A stretch of 64,000 nt of DNA from Auriscalpium vulgare (lineage: Eukaryota; Basidiomycota; Agaricomycetes; Russulales; Auriscalpiaceae): assembly GCA_019915015.1 (NCBI GenBank), contig JAHBBC010000013.1:992001-1056000 (forward strand), read 5' to 3'. Within the stretch, counting starts at the first letter, position 1. Each line of letters opens with the position of its first letter. The notes under the pieces are model-generated. The model ran no database searches. It saw nothing but the letters and a program-made list of their open reading frames with translations, and had not been told where the DNA came from. The position numbers were made by a program, and so were the translations under genes. This document shows positions 42,666 to 53,897 of this stretch, one piece after another.

Positions 42666-45600
42666 TCAACCGCTGAAACCTCCGTCGGGCCCATGTGTGT
42701 CATCGACGACGTAGTCGCCGTCGTCATCATATTCTTCGTCAGCGCCGTTGCCGGCGCCTTCGTACGACAGCTGGGCGGCTGCGGGCTCGAAAACTTCTTC
42801 ACTCTCGACGACGACGTGCTGGTTGGAGGGTCCTGCCTCTCCGGCACCTCCTGCGTCGTTCTGGTGAGTCGAGCCCCCGAAGCGGCCGCTGCGGCCTCGC
42901 CTAGAGCGATGATTCCCTGAAGAAAAGGTCGGAACTCGGGAAAATCAAGTCGAGGTGCGTTAAATTCACCTCTCTGTCCGCCACGACGCCTGAACGATCC
43001 GTCAGCGCCCTGCTGCGGCTGCGCGTCGCGACGGCCGAATCGCTGAGCCAAAGCTCCGCCGCGCGGGCCTCTGGGTGGACGACGGTCCGACTCGCGCCAA
43101 CCGCCGTTGCCACGGCGATGCGGGCCCCCATATCGACCTCCGCCGCCACGCTCCATGCCCGCCATGTTGGCCTTGAAGTCCAGAAGACGTCCCCACGACG
43201 CCGGGTCCATCTGGACACCGCTGGAAGGACCTAGGGCAAACGGAGGCGCATGTGGCAACGGCGCGTCGAACCACGGCGGCGGCGCGCCATAGTACGTGTT
43301 CGGCGGCGGCGCTGCGCGACGGCGGCTCAAGTAAGCATCAGATATATCACGTCTACCATGGAAATACTCACGACCGTTCAACAGGTGAGGGTAATCGGTC
43401 GGAAGGGGCGCGTAGACGTTGACGGCGCGAAACCGGTCAACGTAGCCGCGCGGAGGCTCGCCAGGGTACGGCTCGCGCCCTCCGCTTCGAGCCCACTCGA
43501 GGAGGTCTGCGGCGTATTCCTGGCAGCGCGCAAGGTCTTCGTTAGAAAAGTGAGGCGCGTTCTGAGCCATAGGAGAGATAGTCGAGGGAACACGGCGCGT
43601 AGGGTGAGCTTCTCGACCGAGTCGCTCGCTCCGCAGACGCGCTAATTCACTCCTTATATTCCCTCTCACTATCAGTTCATCTCCGGGTCGATAGCCGGGC
43701 TCCCGACGCCCGTACATTGCGTCTTCAACGGTGAAAACCGCGACTGTCGGAATACCATCCGGTTCAGGCTGTCCTCGAGGCAAGAACCGCGCGTGCGATA
43801 TTCCCATCGCGTCGCAGTACGCCTCAAGTGCGACGAGGTGCTTTACCTCGTGGTAAGAAGCCCAGGTAACGTCGCCTGTCGACCATTGCACCTCAAATTG
43901 CGTGTCCGTGCCTTGACCACTATGAGAGAGAATCCGGTCGACTGCCCACTCGCCGGGCTCGGTCATTCCTATCACCTGGTGCCACTGACGGCCCGGAAAT
44001 CTCCTATCGTCGCTAGGTACATGTGCACGCAGCAACGAGGCGTGGAACGCATTGTGTACCCCGCGCGACCTTATTTCCTCCGGCAGCTCGAGTTGGTAAG
44101 TCGATCCCTTTTCGAGCTCGCCGGTTATTCTAAACGGTCCTAGATATTTAGGTACAAGCTTGCGGGCTCGCGCCTTAGGCAGCCGCAAATTCTTTGTCGA
44201 CAAATAGGCCAAGTCGCCTACTCCGAGTGGTGAGTCCCGCGCTTCTTATTTGCTTGCTCCGTTTGGCGCACGCGTGCCTCGATGATCGCATCGTGGGCGC
44301 GCAAGATTGCTTCTTTTATCTTAAGCGCGAACTTTCTGACACCGGGTATTCAGTGTCAAGATCCCATATCATCGGACGCGGCATGCGGCCATAGTTCAAG
44401 AAGAACGGCGAAAATCCGGTCGTGTCTGACCTTGCCGAGTTCATTGCAAATTCAATGGCCGGCAGTTTGGACACCCAGTCCTTCTGATCTGGAGCCACGC
44501 ACTGACGCAACATCTGCGTCATCGTGCGGTTTGCTCGCTCGGTTGCCCCGTCCGTCTGTGGGTGGTACGCTGATGACAACCGGAGCTCGACGTTCAATAG
44601 TGAGTGCAATTTCTGCCAAAAAGTGCTCGTAAACAAGCTATCTCGGTCGCTGATGATTCTCTCAGGCAATCCATGGTGTTTATACACGCTGTCGAAGAGT
44701 ATCTCGGCGATTTGCACTGCACCGTAAGTCTGTTTTGTTGGAACCAAGTGCACCATGGACGTTAAATGGTCTATGATCACGCAGATCATATCAAACGCTC
44801 CGTGCCTATTCGATGACTGCGGGAGCGGGCCCACGAAGTCTACGCCAATTGCCTGCCATGGTCGTCGGGGTACTTCCAGGGTGCGTAGCCTTCCCATTGG
44901 CTGTTGCGTGCTCGATTTACTTGTTGCGCAAACGACACATGACCTGCAGAAATCTTCGACATCCTTGGCCATTGCGGGCCACCAGACTTCCGTTCTGAGG
45001 TAGTCTAAAGTCTTGGACGCTCCGAGGTGAGCCAGCAACGAGTGCGCGTGCGATATCGCGATCTCGCGGGCGCTCCGCCTCCCCACAAGGATGTCCGGTA
45101 AGCACAGTCGTTTCTCATCACGGTAGATCTTAAAATTAAATCCGCCTCCAACAGGAAGTCCTTGTAGTGCTCTGGCTGTGCGGCAACCTTTCGAAAGAAA
45201 GGGTCTTCCACATAGCGACCTCGGACCTCCCGCAAGAGCGGCACCCCCGACTCGCTCGTGATTATCAGCTCGGGTAAGTGGATCTCTGGATTAGCCTCGG
45301 TCTGTGGGTCCTCATGCTGACTTTGTCTATCGGATTCGGCCTCCCCGCTTGCAGCGTTCTGATTATTCAGCACTCCGTCTCTGTCGGTATTTGACAAGAC
45401 AACTGGCACATCCTCCGACGTGTCCGCGGGCTGCGCGGCTTTGTGCTTGCGACGCGAGCGCTTAGCCACCGGAGCTGTTGGTACCGTCTTGACTGCCTCC
45501 GTCCGCTTCAACCCACGGTAATACCCGTCGTCGCGCGGTTTCGCAGCAAGACGACTTGACCGGCGCAGCGCTACATCGAGCTCAGCCAGCAGCATCTGAC

Positions 45601-48135
45601 CAGTGTATATTGGTACGTCATATATGTTTGCGGGCGGTGGTGGCTCGTCATCATCGTCGTCGCGCTGATCATCCGACAGGTACTCGCTGCGTGCTCGCAC
45701 GACACCTGCCGGCTCGTCGCTGTACAACCGCGACAGCGCGTCGGCAACTACGTTTGTATGACCAGGTATGTACCCAATATCAAACTCGAACTCGTTCAAG
45801 ACGTCTAACCATCTATGCTGACGTGGCGACAGGTTCTTCTGCGTCATGAAGTGCTCAAGTGCCTGATGGTCCGTGCAGATGCGGAACTTTGCACCGTGCA
45901 GTATGCCGCGGAATCGTTTCAGGGACTCAACGATAGCAAGCAGCTCTTGCTCGTGTACTGGATAGTTCTGTTCTGCGGAATTAAATTTGCCTGACCAGAA
46001 CGTCACAATTTTCGCAGTCTGAAGATCATTCCTTGGCTAACATATCCCGCTGCGCCTGTGGTGCTTGCATCCGTCACCAGGTTAATTGTTTCAGCGTCTG
46101 CTCCATAATCTAGAGCCACTCGACGGTGATCGCGCCACGCATGTACGACTTGCTTGATTTCATCGAACGCTCGCTGGTGCGTCGCCGTCCAACTCCATGA
46201 CCGATTCGCGCTCTTAAGCGGTTCAAGAATGCCCATAGGAATGCGAAGACCATGACAATTAGGTGCCAAATACCCAACCGCGCCTAAGAAGCTTCCCAGC
46301 AAATTACTGTTGGTGGGTACCTTCCAGTTTGCGACCGAGTCAACCTTGTGCGGGTCCATCGCAATTCCGTACTCATCAATAACATGTCCTAGGATCTTCA
46401 GCTCACGCGCAAAGAACTGCATCTTCCCCGCGCTGAGGTATAGCTTGTTCTTTCGCAGCACGTCGAGCAAAATCCGTATGTGCTTCATATGATCTTCCGC
46501 AGTGTCTGAATAAATGATAATATCATCCAGGTACACATCCATGAAGACTCCGATGTACGGCGCGAAGATATGATTCATCAATGCCTGATATGTTGCACCG
46601 CCATTACAGTCTCCAATCTGAAGCACAAGACTTTCCATAGTCCCATCTGGCGTTGTGAACAGCGTTCGCGAGACGTGATCCGGCTCTACGCGGATTTGCT
46701 CGTAGGCGTCCTTGCCATCAATGAGACTCCGATACTTATGACGCGTCACTCGACGCAGTATAGCCTCAATGTCTGGTAGCGGCGTTGCCAGCTTGCGTGT
46801 ATTCGCGTTCTGCTGGCGCTTGTCAACAACCGTTCGTATGCGCAAAGTCCCGTCCGCCTTTGGCGGTTTCCGCAGGATGAGCATTGGCATCGCGTTGGTG
46901 CCCGTCGCTGTACGCCATCGTCCCGACTCGAGGTACGCTTCCTTCTTTCGCTGCCAGAGAGCCTGCATGGCCTCAGGGCACTTGGATGGTCGCCACTGAT
47001 ACACTTTCTTCTCGTCAATCAAGGGAATAATATGATTAATCTCACGCAGCGGTGGTAACGCGGTGCGCTCAGTGTCAGTCAGCAGATCCGACGCTTCACG
47101 GTACAATTGCTGACGCAGACGCTCAAACGCATCCTCCGCGATGTCCGCTGCCGCCGACGAGATAGTGGTAACCTCCACGCCTTTAATCTCAAGCGGTTCC
47201 GCTGAGCCAATGGCCACTGGCGTAGGATTAAGTCCAACCATAACGCGGTGCTGGAATATAAACGGCGTCCCCAGAATCATGTCATAATTATCCAGATTCA
47301 CGACGTCGAAGCGACGCTGACAGTCAATATCCTGGTACGCAAAGTGCACCGTTGCGCTCCGATTTATCTTCGAGCGAGAACCATGGACAGCGAGCTGAAC
47401 AGGCAATGGTTTTGCTAGCACTTCTGTTTTCAGACGCAGCTGATCAACTATTGTTGTAGACACAAAATCTGCCATCGAGCCAGTGTCAAGCAGCGCGCGT
47501 ACGACCTGTCCATTAACCTTGACCGCGAGTACTACCGGCTTTGGAAGCTTCCTTCGCAAATCCTTGGTGCGCGCAGCGTTTCGCTCTATTGCGCTCACCG
47601 ATTCGCGCCCTCCAGATCGAAATCTGGTTTGTTTACCGCGCGCGGAGCTGCCAGCGGACGCCGACGCGACATACAACATCCAGCGTTGGCGGCGGCGAGC
47701 TCGCGCGGACTGTCGCTCATATGGCATATCAAACGGTATGCACGACGCTTTAATTTGCTCATGCGCTAAGTAACCGAATGATTCCTCGTCACCAGCGGCC
47801 ACATCCTTGTGCGTTACAAGGCATGCGAGACCCGTCTCAGGAATATCTACCACATATCCGCGATAGTCTGGCAGGACTTGTATGAACAGCGGCCCGGGGT
47901 ATCCGCGATCAGACACATATTTCTGTGCTTTGGCCTTAATACGCACAGGTATGGGCCAGTTCTGAAAATCCTGGATGCCTCGTCTGACCACTTTGTGCAC
48001 AAGTGTGTCAGGTTCTGCCAGGTCTGCGTTCATCACATCATAGACACGTTCGCCGGTGAGCCAGTCCGTCACTTCATATCCGTCACCCATAAACAACGCA
48101 GTAAACCGCTCGTGTGGTTTGCGCCCAGCGCGCAT
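42666..48135 (-). CDS. Outer element pol: protease, RT, RNase H, integrase, chromodomain-like, RGG/acidic tail
   Basis: Protease ALLDTGS at residue about 214-220; RT with YLDD at 535-538 in an unusual setting (LIDGKDAYEQIRV, GDCNGGATYQ); RNase H starts NLVTDAST and continues HEQELLAIVESLKRF and CTDHQALEHF; integrase has the H-H-C-C finger (HAHSLLAH...CRSCVVC), VDFVGPL, SDRDSLF and TERANRT. Then EWAVDRILSHSG and FEVQWSTGDVTWASYHEV, a chromodomain-like stretch. A tail of about 300 residues follows with RGG repeats and an acidic end (YDDDGDYVVDD). The reading changes frame at about 46029, 45132, 44344, 44229 and 42874, each explained by one missing base in a short run. The polyprotein is preceded in frame by a single TAG (48154-48156) after gag. 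Confidence 0.85.
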
Positions 48136-48153
48136 CGCTTCATCTGGGTCGTA

Positions 48154-48672
48154 CTACCGCTGGAATAGCTCGCAGATGAAACGTGCAGTGGCCTCAGTGC
48201 TCGACGTCTCGAGTTCTGGCCCGTCCGGCTCCGGCGATGGATATCCTGTGATGTTCACAGAGTTCACAGCAATGTTGACCCCGCGGGCTCTGTCAGCTAA
48301 TTTATCGACATCCGCGAGCCGCACGCTGCCTGTGTGGACGCCTCTCGCGCCTCTTGGTGCTCGAGCGGTCTGACGCTTGGGACAATTTCGCGCCTCATGA
48401 CCGGTCTCTTTACAATTGAAGCACTTTCCTTCAGCGCGCAGCTGATTCTGCTCCTCGCGCGATAGCCTTGGCTGTTCCCAGCGGTTCTCAGTTCGCGGTC
48501 GCGGCGCTGAGCGCCACCTCCCTTCGCGACGGTCGGTGGGTGCTCGCTCTCGAGGCTTATCCTTGGGCTTACTCTCACTGCGTCCAGCAGTTGGCTTCAT
48601 ATGGTTCACCTCGGGACCGCTCGCGCGGGTCGCGAATCGTCCCCAGCGTCGACCGGGACTGAATAAGTACCT
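48154..48672 (-). CDS. Outer element gag, 3' part with zinc knuckle
   Basis: The continuation of the gag that begins at 59707, cut off by the nested element. It contains the CCHC knuckle CFNCKETGHEARNC, preceded by a basic region (KPKDKPRERAPTDRREGR), typical of nucleic-acid-binding nucleocapsid. It ends ICELFQR-TAG, and pol continues in the same frame. If the nested element and one copy of its 4-bp duplication are removed, the two gag halves are out of phase by one base. Confidence 0.8.
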   Translation of the reverse strand, partial: RYLFSPGRRWGRFATRASGPEVNHMKPTAGRSESKPKDKPRERAPTDRREGRWRSAPRPRTENRWEQPRLSREEQNQLRAEGKCFNCKETGHEARNCPKRQTARAPRGARGVHTGSVRLADVDKLADRARGVNIAVNSVNITGYPSPEPDGPELETSSTEATARFICELFQR

Positions 48673-48676
48673 CCGC
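48673..48676. repeat. Target-site duplication of nested element, left (CCGC)
   Basis: Matches 57546-57549. Only 4 bp agree; the fifth base on either side does not. Confidence 0.6.
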
Positions 48677-49832
48677 TGATGACCTATCTCGGCGCACAGG
48701 CGGTCAGATGGCAAAACAAACCACAAAACCAACTCCTGCTGGCTCGAGCGGTGCTAGTAACAGGTTGGGGCGCGTCCCAGGACCTACAGATGACTCGGGG
48801 AGAGGCGTGAACGCTGGGGGGAAGTCGCTAGGTGACTTGGAGGGCGATAGGACGATGGACAAGGTGATCTGGGGTGGAAGTCGACACTGCTGGTGCGGAA
48901 CAGGACGTTGCAATGTGTAGCGAGCTTGAGAATACCTTGCTGGAGGGCTGAGACGATGGGGGAACAAAGGCGAGGATGAGGGGACAAGGGGACAAGGTGA
49001 TACGAAGGTCGCGACGTAACGCGATAACGCTGGACGAGGTGAAAACAATGTGCTCTGCGAAGTTGAAGGCTTGTAAACGTGGGCTCTGCGAAGGTGAAGG
49101 CTATAATCTTGGGCGCTGCGAAGTTGAAGGTCGAGGTCGATGTTGAACGCGATAAAACGATGTTGCAAAGGTTTGAGACGTTGACTCTGGAGGGGAGAAG
49201 TTGTCTGATATTCAGTGACCTAGCTACCAACAGATATACACGGGAAACATGTCTCTGTGGCTACTGTGAGTCATCTGGTAAGTATGGGGATAGTGAGACA
49301 TTCTAGAAGGCGTATCCAATCAGAAACAAGCATCGCGACGTATCGGAACAGCAAGGCTGTGCTATCTCCATGTGAAACTCCGAGATATGCGGATCGCGAC
49401 GTATCGGAAACCATCAAACCGGAACATTGCTCTGAGACACTGCATCTAGACCGGACCCTGGGACCTGTGGGTGACGTGTCGAGGGGCTGCGCAACGCTAG
49501 GACGCTCTGGGAACGAGGTGGGAGGCGAGGGCAACATGTGGATGTATGCGCGAGACATTGCGACGTGCGCACAGAATGCTAATGGCTGGCTCAGAACGTC
49601 TCGGTGACTTGGTGGGCGTGTACACATGACTTGGGGACTTGTGCAATCATCCTGCGTGGCCTGGATGGTAGAGAATCGATGGAGACGTCAAGGAGTATAG
49701 GCCCGTGTTGCTACAAGTGTGCTAGCGTCTTGGCTGGAACTGCGAGCGCGATGTGTTGCGATAGTCGATGTTGAGGCGATAGAACGTGCCAAAAATGCGA
49801 AAACAGAAGCCACCCGCGCTGGGGGCATATCA
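48677..49832 (-). repeat. 3' LTR of nested element
   Basis: 1,156 bp, nearly identical to 56389-57545. The minus-strand frames inside it are shared by both copies and are not taken as genes. Confidence 0.92.
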
Positions 49833-49845
49833 CCTCCTCCTTACT
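49833..49845 (-). other. Polypurine tract of nested element
   Basis: On the minus strand AGTAAGGAGGAGG directly precedes the 3' LTR, the expected primer site for plus-strand DNA synthesis. Confidence 0.65.
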
Positions 49846-50080
49846 GAAGATCTGACCGTCCTCGGTCAGCGCGTGCGTTGAATACGGGTCGGCAAAGGAG
49901 TGCTGGGGGCTGCGGTGGGTGGGAACGAAAGGATACAGAAATGGAAGAGTGAAGCATATAGCGAACTTGAATGTCCCTTCTTGGTCTCTGTAAATGGCAT
50001 GGGCAAAAGGGAAACAAAACTTAAACAAACACAAGGGAAACCATGCGTAGCATGCTGGAAAGAGAAACAAAACAAAGGAG

Positions 50081-53000
50081 TCAGGAGCCATCTGGGGGAC
50101 CATCCATGTCGTCTTCATCGGCTATTGGCATGTCTTCTAAGCTGTCATCGTCTCCTAAGGACTGGGAAGCTTCTAGTTCGCGAAGTCGAGTAGTGTCAAT
50201 ATCAATGGCATCTAAGTCCACTTCAATTCGCTTTCGCGCAAAGAAGGGGATGACTCTGAAGGCGGCAATGGGTCGATCAAAGACGGAACCATCTAGTTCT
50301 GCAACAAGGTAGGCGCCTCCGCGGTTTCGCGATACAACAACAAGGGGCCTAGATAGCGAGGGCGCATCTTGCGGTTTAGCGACTTCTCGATAGCGGTGTG
50401 GCGGATCAATACAAGGTCTCCGCGCTTGAAATCAAAGTCGCGAATGGTCGCTGCGTGGTCACGCTCAAAGCGCTCTGCTGCTGCTAGACGATGTGCAAAA
50501 ACCTTGGAACGCAGGTGTGAAATGTGCTCGTGTCGCTTCTGGAGGGCTATGGCGCGTCGTGCAATGAGGTCTGTGGTCGAAAGAATGGACGTGGGCGGCG
50601 GCAAGAGGTACGTTGCTTCGGATATGTCAAGGGGAATGAGCGGATGACAACCTGTGACTGCAAAGTAGGGCGAGCAACCCATGCGGCGTCTTGTAGTAAG
50701 GCGCTCGGACCAAAAGACTGTGTGCGCAGACATAGACCAGCGACTCTGTTCTCCATCGCAGGCCTTGAACAATGCTTGACGAACGTCAAAGTGTGCACGC
50801 TCAACGATGCCGTTGGCTCGCGAATTGTAACCACTGATGCGAATATGGCGAATGTTGTACTTCTTGGACAGATAGTCAAGTGCCTTGACAAATGGGCCTC
50901 CGTTGTCTGTGACGATTTCGCTTAATGAACCCCAACGACAAAGGATATCTTCAAAGACCCAATCTGCAATGGCCTTGGCTGTCTCACGGCGTAGGAGTCG
51001 AAACTCGGGGTACTGGGTGAGTGAACAGCGTCCTTGAACAATATAGCGAAAGCCGTTAGAGACTGGCATATGCATTGTGTCCACGTAGATCTTCGCGAAG
51101 AGCGCAGCGGGTGTCGCAACAACCGGGGGGATGAGAACTTGACGCTTCTGACGCTGCTGACAGATGAGACAGCTGCGGACATACCACATGGCATCCGCTT
51201 CGGAAGCTGGCCACCAAAAACGTTCTTGAATAAGCGATCTTGTAGCAAAAACTCCGCGATGTCCAACACGATCATGACATTCTGCAAGAACTTGAAGTCG
51301 TTGAGCTGGTTGTATCACAAGCTTGTGTGCGCCATCAAGACTGCGTCGCCAAAGTCTTGTCTTGTCGATAAAGAAGCGCGTCGCATAGCGGACAAAGGTC
51401 GCGAACTCAGAATCTGACAAGTCTTCTGGGCGTTCTGGTTTCCTTAACCAATTGTGGACTGCTTGAATGCGAAGGTCGTGGGTTCTAGCTGAGTCGGAAC
51501 GTGGCACATCGTCATAACAGAGCTTGGGCTCCTCCTCCTCCTTACTGAAGTCTTGACCGTCCTCGGTCAGGGCATAGGTCGCGAAGCAGGGAGGGTGGGT
51601 GGGCACAGCTAGGATGTGGGAACGAAACGCAGAAGGCGAAGGGTAGACAATGTGAAGGAATCCATGCATGTTATCAAGCCAATCGTCATAACTGTCATCT
51701 TGTTCTGTCTCTGCTGGGGTATCTTCACCTTCTTGTCTATGTCGCGAAAGTCCGTCTGGTCCATGGCGAACTCCTGGAACGTGGCGAAGCTTGAAATGGA
51801 AGATGAGGATGCCTAGAATCCATCGATTGATACTTGCACTAGGGACGAGATCCGGGTTCTTGAGCATTCCTTTGATAGCGCTAGCGTCTACTTCAACAAC
51901 TAGGTTGCGAACGCCAAGTAGATAGATGCGGAGTGTGCGTAGTGCACGGAAAAGGCCGTAAATCTCAAGCTTAGGCTGGGAGAAGCGTCGTTCGCGGTCG
52001 TTGAGCGTGATAGAACCAAAGCGATTGATATAGCGGAGCGTCTTCTTGGGGTCGCGACGTCTTGCGCTAAGATATAGCCTATTGCAATGTACGAGGAGTC
52101 AACAGCTAAGACAACTGGGTCGGGTGATTCATAGTTGATGGCACGGAGCGCTGGCGAGGCGAGCAAGGCTACTTTAAGGTCTTCTTGAGCGGCAATATGT
52201 TCTGGTCCGAACTCGAATGGGACACCTTTGCGAGTAAGCTGTGTCAAGACGTGGGCACGTTTCGCGAACGAGTCGATGAAAATGCGGCAGACTCCAATGG
52301 TACCAAGGAATGCACGAACGTCAGAGACATCTTTGCAGGGGCCCCAGTTGCGGATAACTGAGACAGTGGACTCGTCAGGACGTCGACCTTCTGGGGTGCA
52401 ACGATGGCCAAGAACGGTGAACTCGCGACTGATAATGATAGACTTGGTGCCAGAGAATGTGCCACCACAATACTTCATGCGCTGCAAGATACGGTTGACA
52501 TTCTGGAAGTGCTCCCAGACAAAACGGCGGATGTTGCGATTGTTCGCGATGTGCTCGGGCTTGCCATATTCGTCAAGATACTCGGATGCGGGACCTTTGA
52601 GTGGGACATCGTCGATGTAGGGGACTGTAATCGCTGGTATCTCAGGCTGGAGGATGTACGTGACGTCGTCATGGAAGATAGGAACTGAGTTCGTCCATCC
52701 CATGGGTAGGGTGACAAGGCGCTTGGCTCCAAAGGGCGTCTGGAACGTAGTGAGATCTCGCGAGTGTTCGTCAATGAGGCGTTCGTCATAGCCAACGTAG
52801 AGATCGAGTATTCCACCGCATGCGCGGCCTCCGAACTGTTCTGCAAGGTGCTCTGGCGTGGGTGTGACTCCGGAATGTGCGATAGTGACGGCGTTGAGGG
52901 GCTCAAGACTGTGAACAATGCGTAGCGACTTGCCATCTTTCTTCGCGACGCAGAACCAACGCGAACGATACGATGAATTCGAGTCTTCATATGTGCCTGC

Positions 53001-53897
53001 ATGAATCTTGCGACGAATGAGGTCTGTGACTTCTTTGTAAAGACCTGGTGGGATCGGAATATTGCGCTGTACCCAAGGTGTATGCGGAACGACAGGGATT
53101 TGGACTGGAGGAAAGAACTCGCGCTTGAAACTGCCTCGCTCTGAGTCATTCCAAGCGAAAGCGTCGTTGTGAACTGAAATGACGTGGTGCAATAGGTCTC
53201 GTTCGGCTGGCTGAAGGAAATTGTAGCACTCTTGGCTATCAACAGTGTCTTTGCGTTCTTGCGTGTAGCGTCCGGTGGGTACAAAGGGCGGGGGATGCGT
53301 AGGGAGCATAGGGAGCGATGCAAGGGGATCTCCCTGTATGTTGCGAACTATGCGGAACTGTTCTGGGACTGAGCCTAGCACAGGCTTGACTTTCTGGGCA
53401 ACGGGCTTGTACTTGCGCTTCGCAAACGTTTCGCGAACTGGGGGTATCTGATTCTCTGGCAAAGGCAGTGGACGAAGGTCTGAGGCAAAGGTAGAAAAGA
53501 GTGTGGATTGCGTTGAGGCGGGATTTGGAGCGAACGTTGAAGTCAAAACTGTAAAAGCTGCAGGAGCGGCGTGGTTGGGAAGCAAAGAACGAGCGTCGGA
53601 GGCGGTTAAATAAGCAAACTGGAGCGAGGATTCGTCTGAAGGGTCAAGAGGGGTATAAGCAAGTGCGCGAACACTCGCGCCGTCGCCTTCCAAGATGAGG
53701 GCGACTTCTTCACCATCTTCTAGATAATCAAGCAGCGAAAGTTGTCTCCTGTGAGACTCGAAACCGATGATGCCCTCTAGGGAACGTAGGCACTGTGACA
53801 ACAGCTGTCGAGTTGGGATTGCGAAGCGTAACAGTCTGGTCTTCGTTCTTGAAGTTGCGCACAACACTCTCTGTGATAACGTCGAAGGGGCGTCCAA
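50081..53897 (-). CDS. Nested element pol: RT, RNase H, integrase
   Basis: The frame opens at 53897, overlapping the end of gag-PR in another frame. RT is recognised by RSRWFCVAKKDGKSLRIVHS, FGGRACGGILDLYVGYDE and PYIDD (YIDD box), RNase H by VVLAVDSSYIAIGYIL. The frame then shifts near 52060, continues through LRHVPGVRHGPDGLSRH, the integrase finger (HDRVGHRG...CLICQQR) and the catalytic trio YVDTMHMP, VTDNGGPF, GIVERAHFD, and shifts again at a GGGG run (50344-50347) to end EDDMDGPPDGS with a stop at 50081. All domains are present; the breaks may be base-call errors. RT to integrase order places it in Ty3/gypsy. No chromodomain was seen. Confidence 0.82.

Noticed and set aside
48732..49627. 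Minus- and plus-strand frames inside the 1.16-kb LTR
   Set aside because: Present identically in both LTRs and without domains; LTR sequence, not genes.
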